The notes beneath the pieces are model-generated. The model worked only from the letters and a program-made list of their open reading frames with translations, did not search any database and was not told the origin of the DNA. The translations under genes and the position numbers were made by a program. A DNA stretch of 64,000 nt from an uncultured Alphaproteobacteria bacterium. Its GTDB lineage: Bacteria; Pseudomonadota; Alphaproteobacteria; Rs-D84. Position 1 is the stretch's first letter. Every line of letters begins with the position of its first letter. Where the stretch lies: assembly GCA_944389385.1 (NCBI GenBank), contig CALXMC010000003.1, positions 74,356 through 138,355 of the forward strand, given 5' to 3'. Positions 1 to 8,005 of this stretch are shown here, piece by piece.

Positions 1-85
1 TATTATCGCGATATATTTCCAATATTTTTTCATATTTTTCCCCATCCAACGCAATATAACAACACACACATATAAAATCAAATAT

Positions 86-109
86 AAAAGTCCCAATATG
101 GGACTTTTT
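86..109. terminator. bidirectional intrinsic terminator
   Basis: Stem AAAGTCCC / GGGACTTT with a four-base loop. It has a T-run on the right and an A-rich flank on the left, so it can end the leftward antiporter transcript and any transcript entering from the left. Confidence 0.75.
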
Positions 110-127
110 GTATGTATGTATTATGAT

Positions 128-1834
128 TTACGTCCTGTCTGCGATTGTTTGTTCAACCCCCGCATAATTATCTGCACGCAAATTGTTCAATAAACTGGTT
201 ATCTTGCCATCAGACACCCCCAAATACGACAATACGCCAGACCCCAAGAAAAATGAAGATTCAATCGTTTCAGGTAATGCCTGGGCCACGTTGTGTTTTA
301 ACAATTCACGCGTGTCTGCCAAATTACGCGCACGGGCAAAAATTTTGGCACGCGGCGCAATTTGATGCACAGTCAGTATCGTATTGCGCGCCGTCGCAAC
401 GTTATCCAACGCAACAACAACCGCACGCGTGCGACGTGGCGACAAACCAAAATCACGCAAGACAGCCTCGCTGCAACTGTTACCGTACATGACATTAAAA
501 CCACGTTCGCGCCCCATCATAACCGCATTAACGTCTAAATCCAGCGCAATATAAGGAATATTTTCCGATGCCAACATCTGGGCCACAATTTGTCCAACAC
601 GACCAAAACCGCAAATCACAACAATTGGTTTTATGCTTTTATCTATGTCATCCATCGTACGCAGCGGATATTTTGATAATAATTTTCCACGTCTGCGCAA
701 CATATCAAATACCGCAACCAATATCGGCGTTAACATAATAGACAAAATAATGATGGCGGTCAGAACTTCTTGATGTTGTGTCGGTAAAGCGTCTATGCCC
801 GAAGTTTTCATCGTTTGTAACATTAACAAACCAAACTCGCCCCCCTGGGATAACAATAACGCAATCCCAACTGAATCAGGCACAGATACATGACGCACAC
901 GGGCAACGATAAATATAGCAATAAACTTTATCACCACCAATCCAACAACGCCCGCCAAAATAATGTACCACTTTTCACCCAGTAATGGCAAATTTAACCC
1001 CATGCCCAACGCAACAAAGAAAAACGCCAAAAACAACATAGAATAAGGCGAAATTTCGGCGTTAACCTGATGACTGTATATTGTTTCAGACATCAACATA
1101 CCCGCCAAAAACGCGCCCAAACCCGCCGGCAGCCCCAACCACTGCATAACCAATGCCCACAGGACTATGTTCAACATGATGGCCAGCAAAAATGCCTCGC
1201 GCGATTTCAGACGCGCAACCAATCGCATTAACGGATTTAATACGAAACGCCCAACAACCACAACACCCAATATCAGCGCAACTGATAACACCAAAATATC
1301 TATTGCGGTTGCACCCAAATTAAAACTTTTACCCGCAAACACAGGCAACATGGCAAGCAGCGGTATCGACAATAAGTCCTGGAATAATAAAATCGAAAAA
1401 GTCTGACGCCCCATGTTCGTGTTTAACTGATTTTTATCGGTCAAAATCTGCATATCTTCGGACGTACTGGACATCGCGAATAACAGCGCAACCATTATAC
1501 ATCCCAACACCGACCAAGTGGTTGCACCCATCAGTATCGGAAACATCATAAACGCAACCATTAAAACCTGGGCTGCGCCAAAGCCGAATATCGTGCGACG
1601 CATATCCCACAGACGTCGCATATTTATTTCCAATCCCAATGTAAACCACAAAAATATTATGCCCAAATCACCCAAAAACGTCCAAGTGTCCGTTAATTCA
1701 AATAAATTAAATACGTACGGCCCAGATAAGACACCTGCAAATAAAAACGCAACCAAGGCACCTATGCGCGCAGTACGCAACACACACACCAATACAAACA
1801 ATATTAAGAAAAATAATAAAATTGGTAATGTCAT
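128..1834 (-). CDS. Kef-type monovalent cation/H+ antiporter with RCK/TrkA-N domain
   Basis: 568-residue CPA2-family transporter. Residues 1-385 are about 12 hydrophobic segments with the family's FQDLLSIPLL stretch near 151 and the SQGGEFG motif near 329. Residues 400-540 form a cytoplasmic Rossmann-fold TrkA-N domain whose dinucleotide-binding loop GFGRVGQ is visible at 409-415. Family members export K+ in exchange for H+ across the inner membrane, gated by NAD(H) or thiol ligands. The length fits KefB/KefC/YbaL. The ATG follows an AGGAGAGAG ribosome binding site. It is followed by a clean terminator and separated by about 30 bp from rsmA, so it may be the last gene of the recR-rsmA transcript. 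I cannot tell KefB, KefC and YbaL orthology apart. Confidence 0.93.
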   Translation of the reverse strand: MTLPILLFFLILFVLVCVLRTARIGALVAFLFAGVLSGPYVFNLFELTDTWTFLGDLGIIFLWFTLGLEINMRRLWDMRRTIFGFGAAQVLMVAFMMFPILMGATTWSVLGCIMVALLFAMSSTSEDMQILTDKNQLNTNMGRQTFSILLFQDLLSIPLLAMLPVFAGKSFNLGATAIDILVLSVALILGVVVVGRFVLNPLMRLVARLKSREAFLLAIMLNIVLWALVMQWLGLPAGLGAFLAGMLMSETIYSHQVNAEISPYSMLFLAFFFVALGMGLNLPLLGEKWYIILAGVVGLVVIKFIAIFIVARVRHVSVPDSVGIALLLSQGGEFGLLMLQTMKTSGIDALPTQHQEVLTAIIILSIMLTPILVAVFDMLRRRGKLLSKYPLRTMDDIDKSIKPIVVICGFGRVGQIVAQMLASENIPYIALDLDVNAVMMGRERGFNVMYGNSCSEAVLRDFGLSPRRTRAVVVALDNVATARNTILTVHQIAPRAKIFARARNLADTRELLKHNVAQALPETIESSFFLGSGVLSYLGVSDGKITSLLNNLRADNYAGVEQTIADRT

Positions 1835-1864
1835 TGGGTATTCTCTCTCCTGGGTATATAACCA

Positions 1865-2686
1865 TTATAACAAATCATCTGCGATTAACGCAAATGTTTG
1901 GGGTGGAATATTTTCCGCCCGTTCTGTTCCGCTTAATCCGTATTTAGTCCAATCAACATTCGGAATTATTCCGCGTATCATTTTACGACGATGTCCAAAC
2001 AAAGTTGCTGTGATTTTTTCGATTTTATCAACATCGCATATTGCAGCAATTTTTTTCGCGTTTGGAATGACTTGGACAACCGCACTTTGCACGCGTGGGC
2101 GCGGCACAAACGCAGTATTTGGAACATTAAATAATATTTTTGAATCTGCAATCAACGATGTCAAAACCGCCAAACGCCCATATTGCACGTCGCCACAATT
2201 TGCAGTGATGCGTTCGGCAACCTCGCGCTGGAACATCAGTGTCATAGATTTTATTTTTTCACCGTGCGCCGCGCGTATTAACCAACGGGTAAATAATTCC
2301 GTCCCGACATTATACGGTAAATTTGAACAAATTGCATAATCTTTGACCCCCAACGCACCAAAATCCACACGCAACGCGTCATCGTATATCACTGTCAATT
2401 GTGGTGCCACGTGCGCGATTTCATTTAATATCGGCGATGTTGTTTTATCTTTTTCAATCGCAATTACACGTGGTGCGCCCGCCAATAACAAAGCGCGCGT
2501 CAGACCACCTGGGCCGGGTCCAACCTCGATCACGGGGGTATGCTTTATATCAGGAACACTGCGCGCAATGCGACCCGTCAAATTCAAATCAAATAAAAAA
2601 TTTTGACCGAATTGCTTCTTGGGTTCCAAACCCGCGGCACGCATCATCGCAGATACAGGTGGCAAAGATTCTGGGCCTTGCATCAT
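1865..2686 (-). CDS. rsmA: 16S rRNA (adenine1518/1519-N6)-dimethyltransferase
   Basis: About 273 residues, the normal KsgA/RsmA size. It dimethylates two adjacent adenines in helix 45 of 16S rRNA during 30S maturation. The SAM-binding motif EVGPGPGGLT is at residues 54-63 and the catalytic NLPY motif at 122-125. The C-terminal part is the usual helical domain. The start is taken at the ATG that overlaps the recR stop codon (ATGA), preceded by a GGGGGG tract that can act as ribosome binding site. A second ATG follows immediately and a GTG precedes it. Translational coupling to recR is likely. Confidence 0.96.
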   Translation of the reverse strand: MMQGPESLPPVSAMMRAAGLEPKKQFGQNFLFDLNLTGRIARSVPDIKHTPVIEVGPGPGGLTRALLLAGAPRVIAIEKDKTTSPILNEIAHVAPQLTVIYDDALRVDFGALGVKDYAICSNLPYNVGTELFTRWLIRAAHGEKIKSMTLMFQREVAERITANCGDVQYGRLAVLTSLIADSKILFNVPNTAFVPRPRVQSAVVQVIPNAKKIAAICDVDKIEKITATLFGHRRKMIRGIIPNVDWTKYGLSGTERAENIPPQTFALIADDLL

Positions 2687-3285
2687 CACACCCCCCGACG
2701 TCCATCAAATGCCAACGATAATGTGCCATCGTCCAAGTAATCTAAATCGCCACCCAATGGTACACCAGATGCCAATTCTGAAAAACGTACGTTTGGCACA
2801 TCACCGACAACCGATATAACATAATGCTGGGTGGTTTTGCCCTCGACCGTGTTGGGCAATGCAAAAATAACCTCGGTAATACATTCGGACTTAATTCGTT
2901 CGGGTAAAGTCAAAATATTCAAATCTTCGGGAACCGTACCGGATGCGCCCGAAATCAAGCCGCCCAAAATATGATAACGCCCATGAAATACCGCAGACTT
3001 TTCCAATGTCCAAACATCCGCCAAATCACGCACAACACACAGTTGCCCGTTCGCACGTGACGCATCACGACAAAATTCACACAGCCCCGCGTCTGCATCA
3101 GTTAATACCCCACAACGCGGGCACGGACGAATTGTGGCCGCCGCATCCAACAATGCATTCGCCAAATTTTCTGCACGGCCAGTTTTATCCTGTAACAACG
3201 ATAATACTATGCGTTGACCGGCACGCGCACCCAACCGCGGCAAGCGCGCAAATTGTTTAATCAAACGTTCTATTTTCGGATTCAT
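2686..3285 (-). CDS. recR: recombination mediator RecR
   Basis: 199 residues, full length for RecR, which with RecO/RecF loads RecA at single-strand gaps. It shows the N-terminal helix-hairpin-helix region, a four-cysteine zinc finger (C55, C58, C69, C72) and a Toprim domain from about residue 80. The stop codon overlaps the rsmA start. The upstream dnaX partner commonly found next to recR is not present. The ATG has a GGTGG ribosome binding site. Confidence 0.96.
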   Translation of the reverse strand: MNPKIERLIKQFARLPRLGARAGQRIVLSLLQDKTGRAENLANALLDAAATIRPCPRCGVLTDADAGLCEFCRDASRANGQLCVVRDLADVWTLEKSAVFHGRYHILGGLISGASGTVPEDLNILTLPERIKSECITEVIFALPNTVEGKTTQHYVISVVGDVPNVRFSELASGVPLGGDLDYLDDGTLSLAFDGRRGV

Positions 3286-3310
3286 TACCCATATCCACCA
3301 ATGAATTTAT

Positions 3311-4528
3311 TTAATGAAATACGTAACAGTCTATTCCCATATTTTGGGCACGCGCGCGAATATTTTGCGCCGCAGATTCAGATAAATTATTCACACGAAC
3401 ACGGAACATTCCGTTCGGTGCGGTTTCGATAACTGTGCCAACCCCGATTTGATTCATAACGTTATTAACCTGGGATTGGGCGGCGGCGCGCGATGAAAAT
3501 GCACCAAATTGGACACCGGCATTTCCGGGCGCATTATTCGACACATCTGCAACCGGTACAGTTTGTGCAGTGGCGGTGTTATATGCCGCACTGAACGTTG
3601 TTGGCGCAGGCGCGTAATTTGCTGTAACACTTGGTGCGGGCGCATAATATGTTTGAACCGGCGCTGGCGTCGGTGCGGGCACGGGCATTGGCGCCGAATA
3701 AGAATATGACACATTCGGCGACGAAGACGCCCCGTTCGCCACCAATTCAAACCCATGATTTAACAAATTCGTCGCAACATTTGCACGGACATCTTTGTTA
3801 TCCGCACCCAACACCACTGCAATTAAATGATGACCGTCACGGCGCGCAGTTGCAACCAAAGAATACTTGGATTTTCGCGTATACCCAGTTTTCATCCCAT
3901 CACACCCAGGATACGTGCGCAACAACCGATTGCCGTTTGTATATGTTTTGCCATTATATGTCCATGTGTTAATCGAAAAATATTTCCAATATTGCGGAAA
4001 ATGTTTATATACCGCCATAGACAGTAATGCTATGTCACGCGCAGTAGACATGTGATCATCGTTCGGTAAACCAGACGAATTTTCAAAATTAGTCCCCGTC
4101 AAACCAATTTCACGTGCAACACGCGTCATTAAATCTGCAAAGTTGCCCTCCATCCCGCCCTTCAAATTTTCGGCCAAAACACGCGCGATGTCATTCGCAC
4201 TTAACACAGTCAAAGCCTTGATAGCATCTTCGACCTTTATCTTGTTACCAGCGGGGACGCCAAGTTTAACAGGCTCGGCCGCGGCGGCGGATTTAGACAC
4301 AATTAAATAATCGTCCAACCGCAGACGACCATGTTCCAACGCATCAAATGTCAAATACAGCGTCATTATTTTAGTCAAACTGGCGGGATAATTTTGTACG
4401 GTTGCGTTTTCTTGGTACAACACACGCCCCGTGTCCATATCGGCCACCAAAGCCGCACGATATGACGCGCCATGCGCCGGCATCATGCACATTATGCACA
4501 TAAAAAATATTGCAAAAAATCCCTTCAT
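3311..4528 (-). CDS. D-alanyl-D-alanine carboxypeptidase (PBP5/6 family) with C-terminal SPOR domain
   Basis: 405 residues. A signal peptide (about 1-20, ending AHG-AS) precedes a serine DD-peptidase domain with the three catalytic motifs: SLTK at 50-53, SAN at 110-112 and KTG at 213-215. A Pro/Ala/Tyr-rich linker (about 275-330) leads to a SPOR-like domain (about 335-405), which in other proteins binds denuded septal glycans. The protein should trim stem-peptide D-Ala in the periplasm, probably at the division site. Domain order matches the DacF/PBP5-SPOR proteins of alphaproteobacteria. No ribosome binding site is visible. A -35/-10 pair ends 10 nt before the ATG, so the transcript is probably leaderless or nearly so. 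Confidence 0.92.
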   Translation of the reverse strand: MKGFFAIFFMCIMCMMPAHGASYRAALVADMDTGRVLYQENATVQNYPASLTKIMTLYLTFDALEHGRLRLDDYLIVSKSAAAAEPVKLGVPAGNKIKVEDAIKALTVLSANDIARVLAENLKGGMEGNFADLMTRVAREIGLTGTNFENSSGLPNDDHMSTARDIALLSMAVYKHFPQYWKYFSINTWTYNGKTYTNGNRLLRTYPGCDGMKTGYTRKSKYSLVATARRDGHHLIAVVLGADNKDVRANVATNLLNHGFELVANGASSSPNVSYSYSAPMPVPAPTPAPVQTYYAPAPSVTANYAPAPTTFSAAYNTATAQTVPVADVSNNAPGNAGVQFGAFSSRAAAQSQVNNVMNQIGVGTVIETAPNGMFRVRVNNLSESAAQNIRARAQNMGIDCYVFH

Positions 4529-4538
4529 TTCGGATTTA

Positions 4539-4568
4539 ATGATAATAAAAAAATACGGCGCAGGTCAA
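4539..4568 (-). promoter_or_regulatory. predicted promoter of the D-Ala-D-Ala carboxypeptidase gene
   Basis: On the minus strand TTGACC (4568-4563), an 18-nt spacer and TATCAT (4544-4539), then only 10 nt to the ATG at 4528. The -35 lies inside the hairpin of the upstream pyruvate kinase terminator. Confidence 0.55.
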
Positions 4569-4584
4569 CACAAAAACCCGCGCC
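4547..4584 (-). terminator. terminator of pyruvate kinase gene
   Basis: On the minus strand GGCGCGGG pairs with CCTGCGCC across a 12-nt loop and is followed by GTATTTTTTTATT. It overlaps the promoter of the next gene. Confidence 0.6.
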
Positions 4585-4604
4585 AAATACAAACAATTTT
4601 TATT

Positions 4605-5972
4605 TTAATCCAGTGTGCGTAAACTGATTTTATCATCATCGACTATCACAATTTTTCCATCGCGAATGCCGAATTTATGTGCCGAATTAAACGCGTCACG
4701 TTGCGCGAATAAATCCGTATCAAATACAGGAAATACACCACGCAGTATACACAATTGGTTGGCGGTTGCCGTATCTGCACACACCGCAATAATTGGGATG
4801 TCGGGTTTACGACATGAAATCTGCATCGTAATATTTGTATCACGCGCAAATACAACAATCGCAGCCGCACGATTCAAATATGCCATGGACGCAACACTGC
4901 GTGACCAATCGTTTTCAGGAATATTTTCCACACGCGACCAATCATACGGATTGGCAATCGCATCGTTATCTGAATATGTTAAAATCTTGTTCATTGTGTT
5001 AATCACATTAACAGGATTTATTCCCATTGTTGTTTCTTCGGATGTCATGGTTGAATCCGCACGCAAATATGCCGCGTTTGCAACGTCGCTGATTTCTGCA
5101 CGTGTGGGGAATTCATTATCAACCATCGTGCCCAACATCTGGGTCGCCATAATCACAGGCCGATTTAATTTACGACATTCGCGAATTATATGGCGTGAAA
5201 TTGCAGGAACTTGTTCAAAAGGAACCTCGACCGCCAAGTCGCCACGCGCAATCATAATCCCATCGGCCGCCGCGGCAATATCAGATATACGCGCAACCGC
5301 ATTCGGACGTTCGATTTTTGCAATTATCTTTATTGGATGTGACGTGCGCGCGGTGATAAAATCGCGAACCTCGGCCACGTCTTCGGGGCGTTGAACAAAC
5401 GAAATCGCAACCCAATCTGGATTTTTTGTAATTGCATATTCCAAATCCATGCGATCTTTGTCAGTCAAAACAGACGTGTCGATTTCAGTATCTGGCAAAT
5501 TAAACCCGCGACGGGACCAGATTGCATCGCCACGAACCACCACAGCCACAATTTTATCAGGCGTCACAGAATCAACCGTCATCTCGATTTTTCCGTCATT
5601 TAATAAAATTCTGTCGCCAACGTTTAACGATTTCATAACATCCGCGTCGGGTAAATTAACGCGCGTACCATCCCCGGGCGTGGGATCTGAATCAAATGTA
5701 AATTTTTGGCCGATGGTCAGGGGATATTTATCCTCGGTTTCAAAATTTCCAATGCGGTGTTTCGGCCCCTGCAAGTCAATCATTATCGCGACCGGGGTAT
5801 TTAATTCATCAGAAATTTTACGAATCATATCGATTTTTTTACCCTGGACCGCGCCAGTGTCGTGGCTGAAATTCAGACGGCATATATTTACGCCCGCAGC
5901 AATCATTTGTTTTAATGTTTTTTTATCTTCGCATTTTGGCCCAATCGAGGCAGTTATTTTTGTAAATCTCAT
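4605..5972 (-). CDS. pyk: pyruvate kinase
   Basis: 455 residues, slightly shorter than the usual 470-480. It converts phosphoenolpyruvate and ADP to pyruvate and ATP. Visible family signatures are the N-terminal TKITASIGPKC, MIDLQGPKHRIG, the lid domain after it, IIAKIERPNAV with the catalytic lysine region, MIARGDLAVEV, and the MATQMLGTM / PTRAEISDVANA stretch. A C-terminal allosteric-type domain follows from about 340. The ATG has an AGGA ribosome binding site. The window also encodes pyruvate phosphate dikinase (60.6-63.3 kb), so PEP and pyruvate can be interconverted in both directions. Confidence 0.96.
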   Translation of the reverse strand: MRFTKITASIGPKCEDKKTLKQMIAAGVNICRLNFSHDTGAVQGKKIDMIRKISDELNTPVAIMIDLQGPKHRIGNFETEDKYPLTIGQKFTFDSDPTPGDGTRVNLPDADVMKSLNVGDRILLNDGKIEMTVDSVTPDKIVAVVVRGDAIWSRRGFNLPDTEIDTSVLTDKDRMDLEYAITKNPDWVAISFVQRPEDVAEVRDFITARTSHPIKIIAKIERPNAVARISDIAAAADGIMIARGDLAVEVPFEQVPAISRHIIRECRKLNRPVIMATQMLGTMVDNEFPTRAEISDVANAAYLRADSTMTSEETTMGINPVNVINTMNKILTYSDNDAIANPYDWSRVENIPENDWSRSVASMAYLNRAAAIVVFARDTNITMQISCRKPDIPIIAVCADTATANQLCILRGVFPVFDTDLFAQRDAFNSAHKFGIRDGKIVIVDDDKISLRTLD

Positions 5973-6056
5973 ATTAAAATCCTGTAACGTTAAAACTTGA
6001 TTTTTTCGTTTTATGATATATCATATAACACGTCAAAAAACAAGGGGAAAACAGCA

Positions 6057-6305
6057 ATGAAAAACGCAAATCACGGTGCAATCGACAATCAGCAATTGTT
6101 AAGCATCATCGAAAGAATCGAAAAATTGAACGAGGATTCTGCCGCAATCGCCGCCGATATAAAAGAGATTTATAGCGAGGCTAAATCCGCAGGATTCGAT
6201 CCAAAATATATCCGCCAAATGATACGTTTGCGTAAACTGGATCCAGATGAATTGGACGAAGCCGACGAATTGACACAAATGTATCGTAACGCGTTGGGTC
6301 TGTAA
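6057..6305 (+). CDS. gapR: GapR family DNA-binding protein (DUF2312)
   Basis: 82 residues from the ATG at 6057, chosen because it follows AAGGGGA at good spacing. An upstream in-frame codon at 5997 has no such signal. The sequence has the coiled-coil start and the conserved tail IRLRKLDPDELDEADEL typical of DUF2312/GapR. In Caulobacter GapR is a nucleoid protein that binds overtwisted AT-rich DNA ahead of replication and transcription. The family is largely alphaproteobacterial, which supports the taxonomic placement. It is monocistronic, divergent from pyk and ended by a strong terminator shared with pyrG. Confidence 0.92.
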   Translation: MKNANHGAIDNQQLLSIIERIEKLNEDSAAIAADIKEIYSEAKSAGFDPKYIRQMIRLRKLDPDELDEADELTQMYRNALGL

Positions 6306-6320
6306 TAAAAAAACTTTATA

Positions 6321-6348
6321 AAAAATCCCCATTTTGGGGATTTTTTTA
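6321..6348. terminator. bidirectional terminator between gapR and pyrG
   Basis: AAAAATCCCC / GGGGATTTTTTT with a four-base loop between two convergent genes. The pyrG stop codon lies within its right-hand run. Confidence 0.85.
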
Positions 6349-7926
6349 TTCGCGTGTATGTCGCGATGCCGCCGCCGCGATAAAGGCATTGAACATCGGA
6401 TGCCCTGTGTATGGACTGGATTGAAATTCAGGATGAAATTGCCCTGCGATAAAAAACGGATGATTTTTTAACTCGATAATTTCAGGCAGTCGGCCATCGG
6501 GACTGCATCCGGATATTATCATACCCGCCGCGGCCAATTTTTCTTTGAACGAAATATCCATTTCGTATCTGTGGCGATGACGTTCCGAAATTTCGGTTTT
6601 ACCGTATATTTTATATGCCAAAGTATCCGGCGTAATCACACACGGATATGCGCCCAATCGCAATGTTCCGCCCATGTTTTCAGAATTATGGTCGGGCATG
6701 ATATTTATAATCGGTGTGCAATTTTTTACAAATTCTGTCGAGTTTGCATCCGATATTCCCAATACATTACGCGCAAATTCAATGACTGCGACCTGCATAC
6801 CCAGGCAAATCCCCATGTACGGCGTATTTGTTTCGCGTGCATATCCGGCGGCTGCGATTTTTCCATCGACGCCGCGCGTACCAAATCCGCCCGGCACCAA
6901 AATCCCATCCAGATTTGCTGCCACGTCGGGCGAAAAATGTTCTGCATTTATTTTTTCAATATCAACATGAACGTTATTTTGGATACCTGCGTGGAACAAA
7001 GCCTCGTTCAGCGATTTATACGCATCAGGTACATCAAAATACTTACCCACAACGCCGATTTTTACATGTGGTAAATCGGCATCCAGATAATGTTCTATGC
7101 GATTAAATTTTTCCATATTGCCGGCGGCATGCGCCAAATCAAAATGGTCTGCGATTATGTCAAAGACATGTTGTTCATCGTATGCCAATGGAATTTTATA
7201 AATGTTGTTTACGTCAATTCCGCTGATTACATTTTTGGCCGGCAAATTACAGAACATCCCGATTTTTGCGCGTTCATCCGCGGTCAGCATACGCGGACTG
7301 CGCACGATCAACATATCGGCCTGGATACCGTTTTCCAACAATTCGCGCACAGACATTTGTGTTGGCTTGGTTTTCAATTCGCCACTTTTTTCCAAATAAG
7401 GCGCCAAAGTCAAATGTACAAACATCACATTTTTTCGCCCGACATCGTTTGCAAATTGACGGATGGATTCCAAAAATATTTTGCCTTCGATATCGCCAAC
7501 CGTACCGCCGATTTCGCACACCACAAAATCAGTATTTGTTGGTGCGGCAATGTATTCTTTGATTTTATTACTGACATGCGGAATCATCTGCACAGTCGCC
7601 CCCAGGTAATCCCCGTGACGTTCTGCATTTAACACATCCCAATAAATTCGACCGCCAGACACCGAATCATTGCGTGATAATTGCGCGCCCAAAAACCGTT
7701 CGTAATAACCCAAATCCAAATCTGTTTCATATCCGTCGTTGGTGACATAAACCTCGCCATGTTGGAACGGCGACATAGTACCCGGATCGATATTCAAATA
7801 AGGATCAAACTTTCGCGCATGCACCGTATATCCGCGCGATTGAAGAAGGGCGCCACAACTTGCCGCCGCGACGCCCTTGCCCAAACTGGAAACAACACCA
7901 CCCGTGATGAATATATATTTTGCCAT
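6346..7926 (-). CDS. pyrG: CTP synthase
   Basis: 526 residues. It aminates UTP to CTP using glutamine. The start at 7926 gives the canonical MAKYIFITGGVVSSLGKG and has an AAGGGGG ribosome binding site 9 nt upstream; the frame extends 18 codons further but without support. The N-terminal synthetase domain carries the P-loop-like VSSLGKG, and the class I glutaminase domain carries the nucleophile motif GICLGMQ and the HPEFQS histidine/glutamate motif. Slightly shorter than the usual 535-545. Convergent with gapR and divergent from comEC. Confidence 0.96.
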   Translation of the reverse strand: MAKYIFITGGVVSSLGKGVAAASCGALLQSRGYTVHARKFDPYLNIDPGTMSPFQHGEVYVTNDGYETDLDLGYYERFLGAQLSRNDSVSGGRIYWDVLNAERHGDYLGATVQMIPHVSNKIKEYIAAPTNTDFVVCEIGGTVGDIEGKIFLESIRQFANDVGRKNVMFVHLTLAPYLEKSGELKTKPTQMSVRELLENGIQADMLIVRSPRMLTADERAKIGMFCNLPAKNVISGIDVNNIYKIPLAYDEQHVFDIIADHFDLAHAAGNMEKFNRIEHYLDADLPHVKIGVVGKYFDVPDAYKSLNEALFHAGIQNNVHVDIEKINAEHFSPDVAANLDGILVPGGFGTRGVDGKIAAAGYARETNTPYMGICLGMQVAVIEFARNVLGISDANSTEFVKNCTPIINIMPDHNSENMGGTLRLGAYPCVITPDTLAYKIYGKTEISERHRHRYEMDISFKEKLAAAGMIISGCSPDGRLPEIIELKNHPFFIAGQFHPEFQSSPYTGHPMFNAFIAAAASRHTRE

Positions 7927-7993
7927 AAGAAATGCCCCCTTATGGAATTCCATCATACGAAATTTTTCATTGCGGCGCAATTAAATAAATTCC

Positions 7994-7999
7994 TATAAT
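7994..7999 (+). promoter_or_regulatory. -10 element of comEC
   Basis: TATAAT ends 6 nt before the comEC ATG at 8006. A weak TTGCGG -35 lies 18 nt upstream. No ribosome binding site is present, so the mRNA is probably leaderless. Confidence 0.5.
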
Positions 8000-8005
8000 T
8001 TTTAC

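Noticed and set aside
1518-2339. 273-residue frame on the plus strand across the antiporter/rsmA junction
   Set aside because: It is antisense to two well-identified genes, has no ribosome binding site and no recognisable domain. Long antisense frames are common here because of the codon bias.
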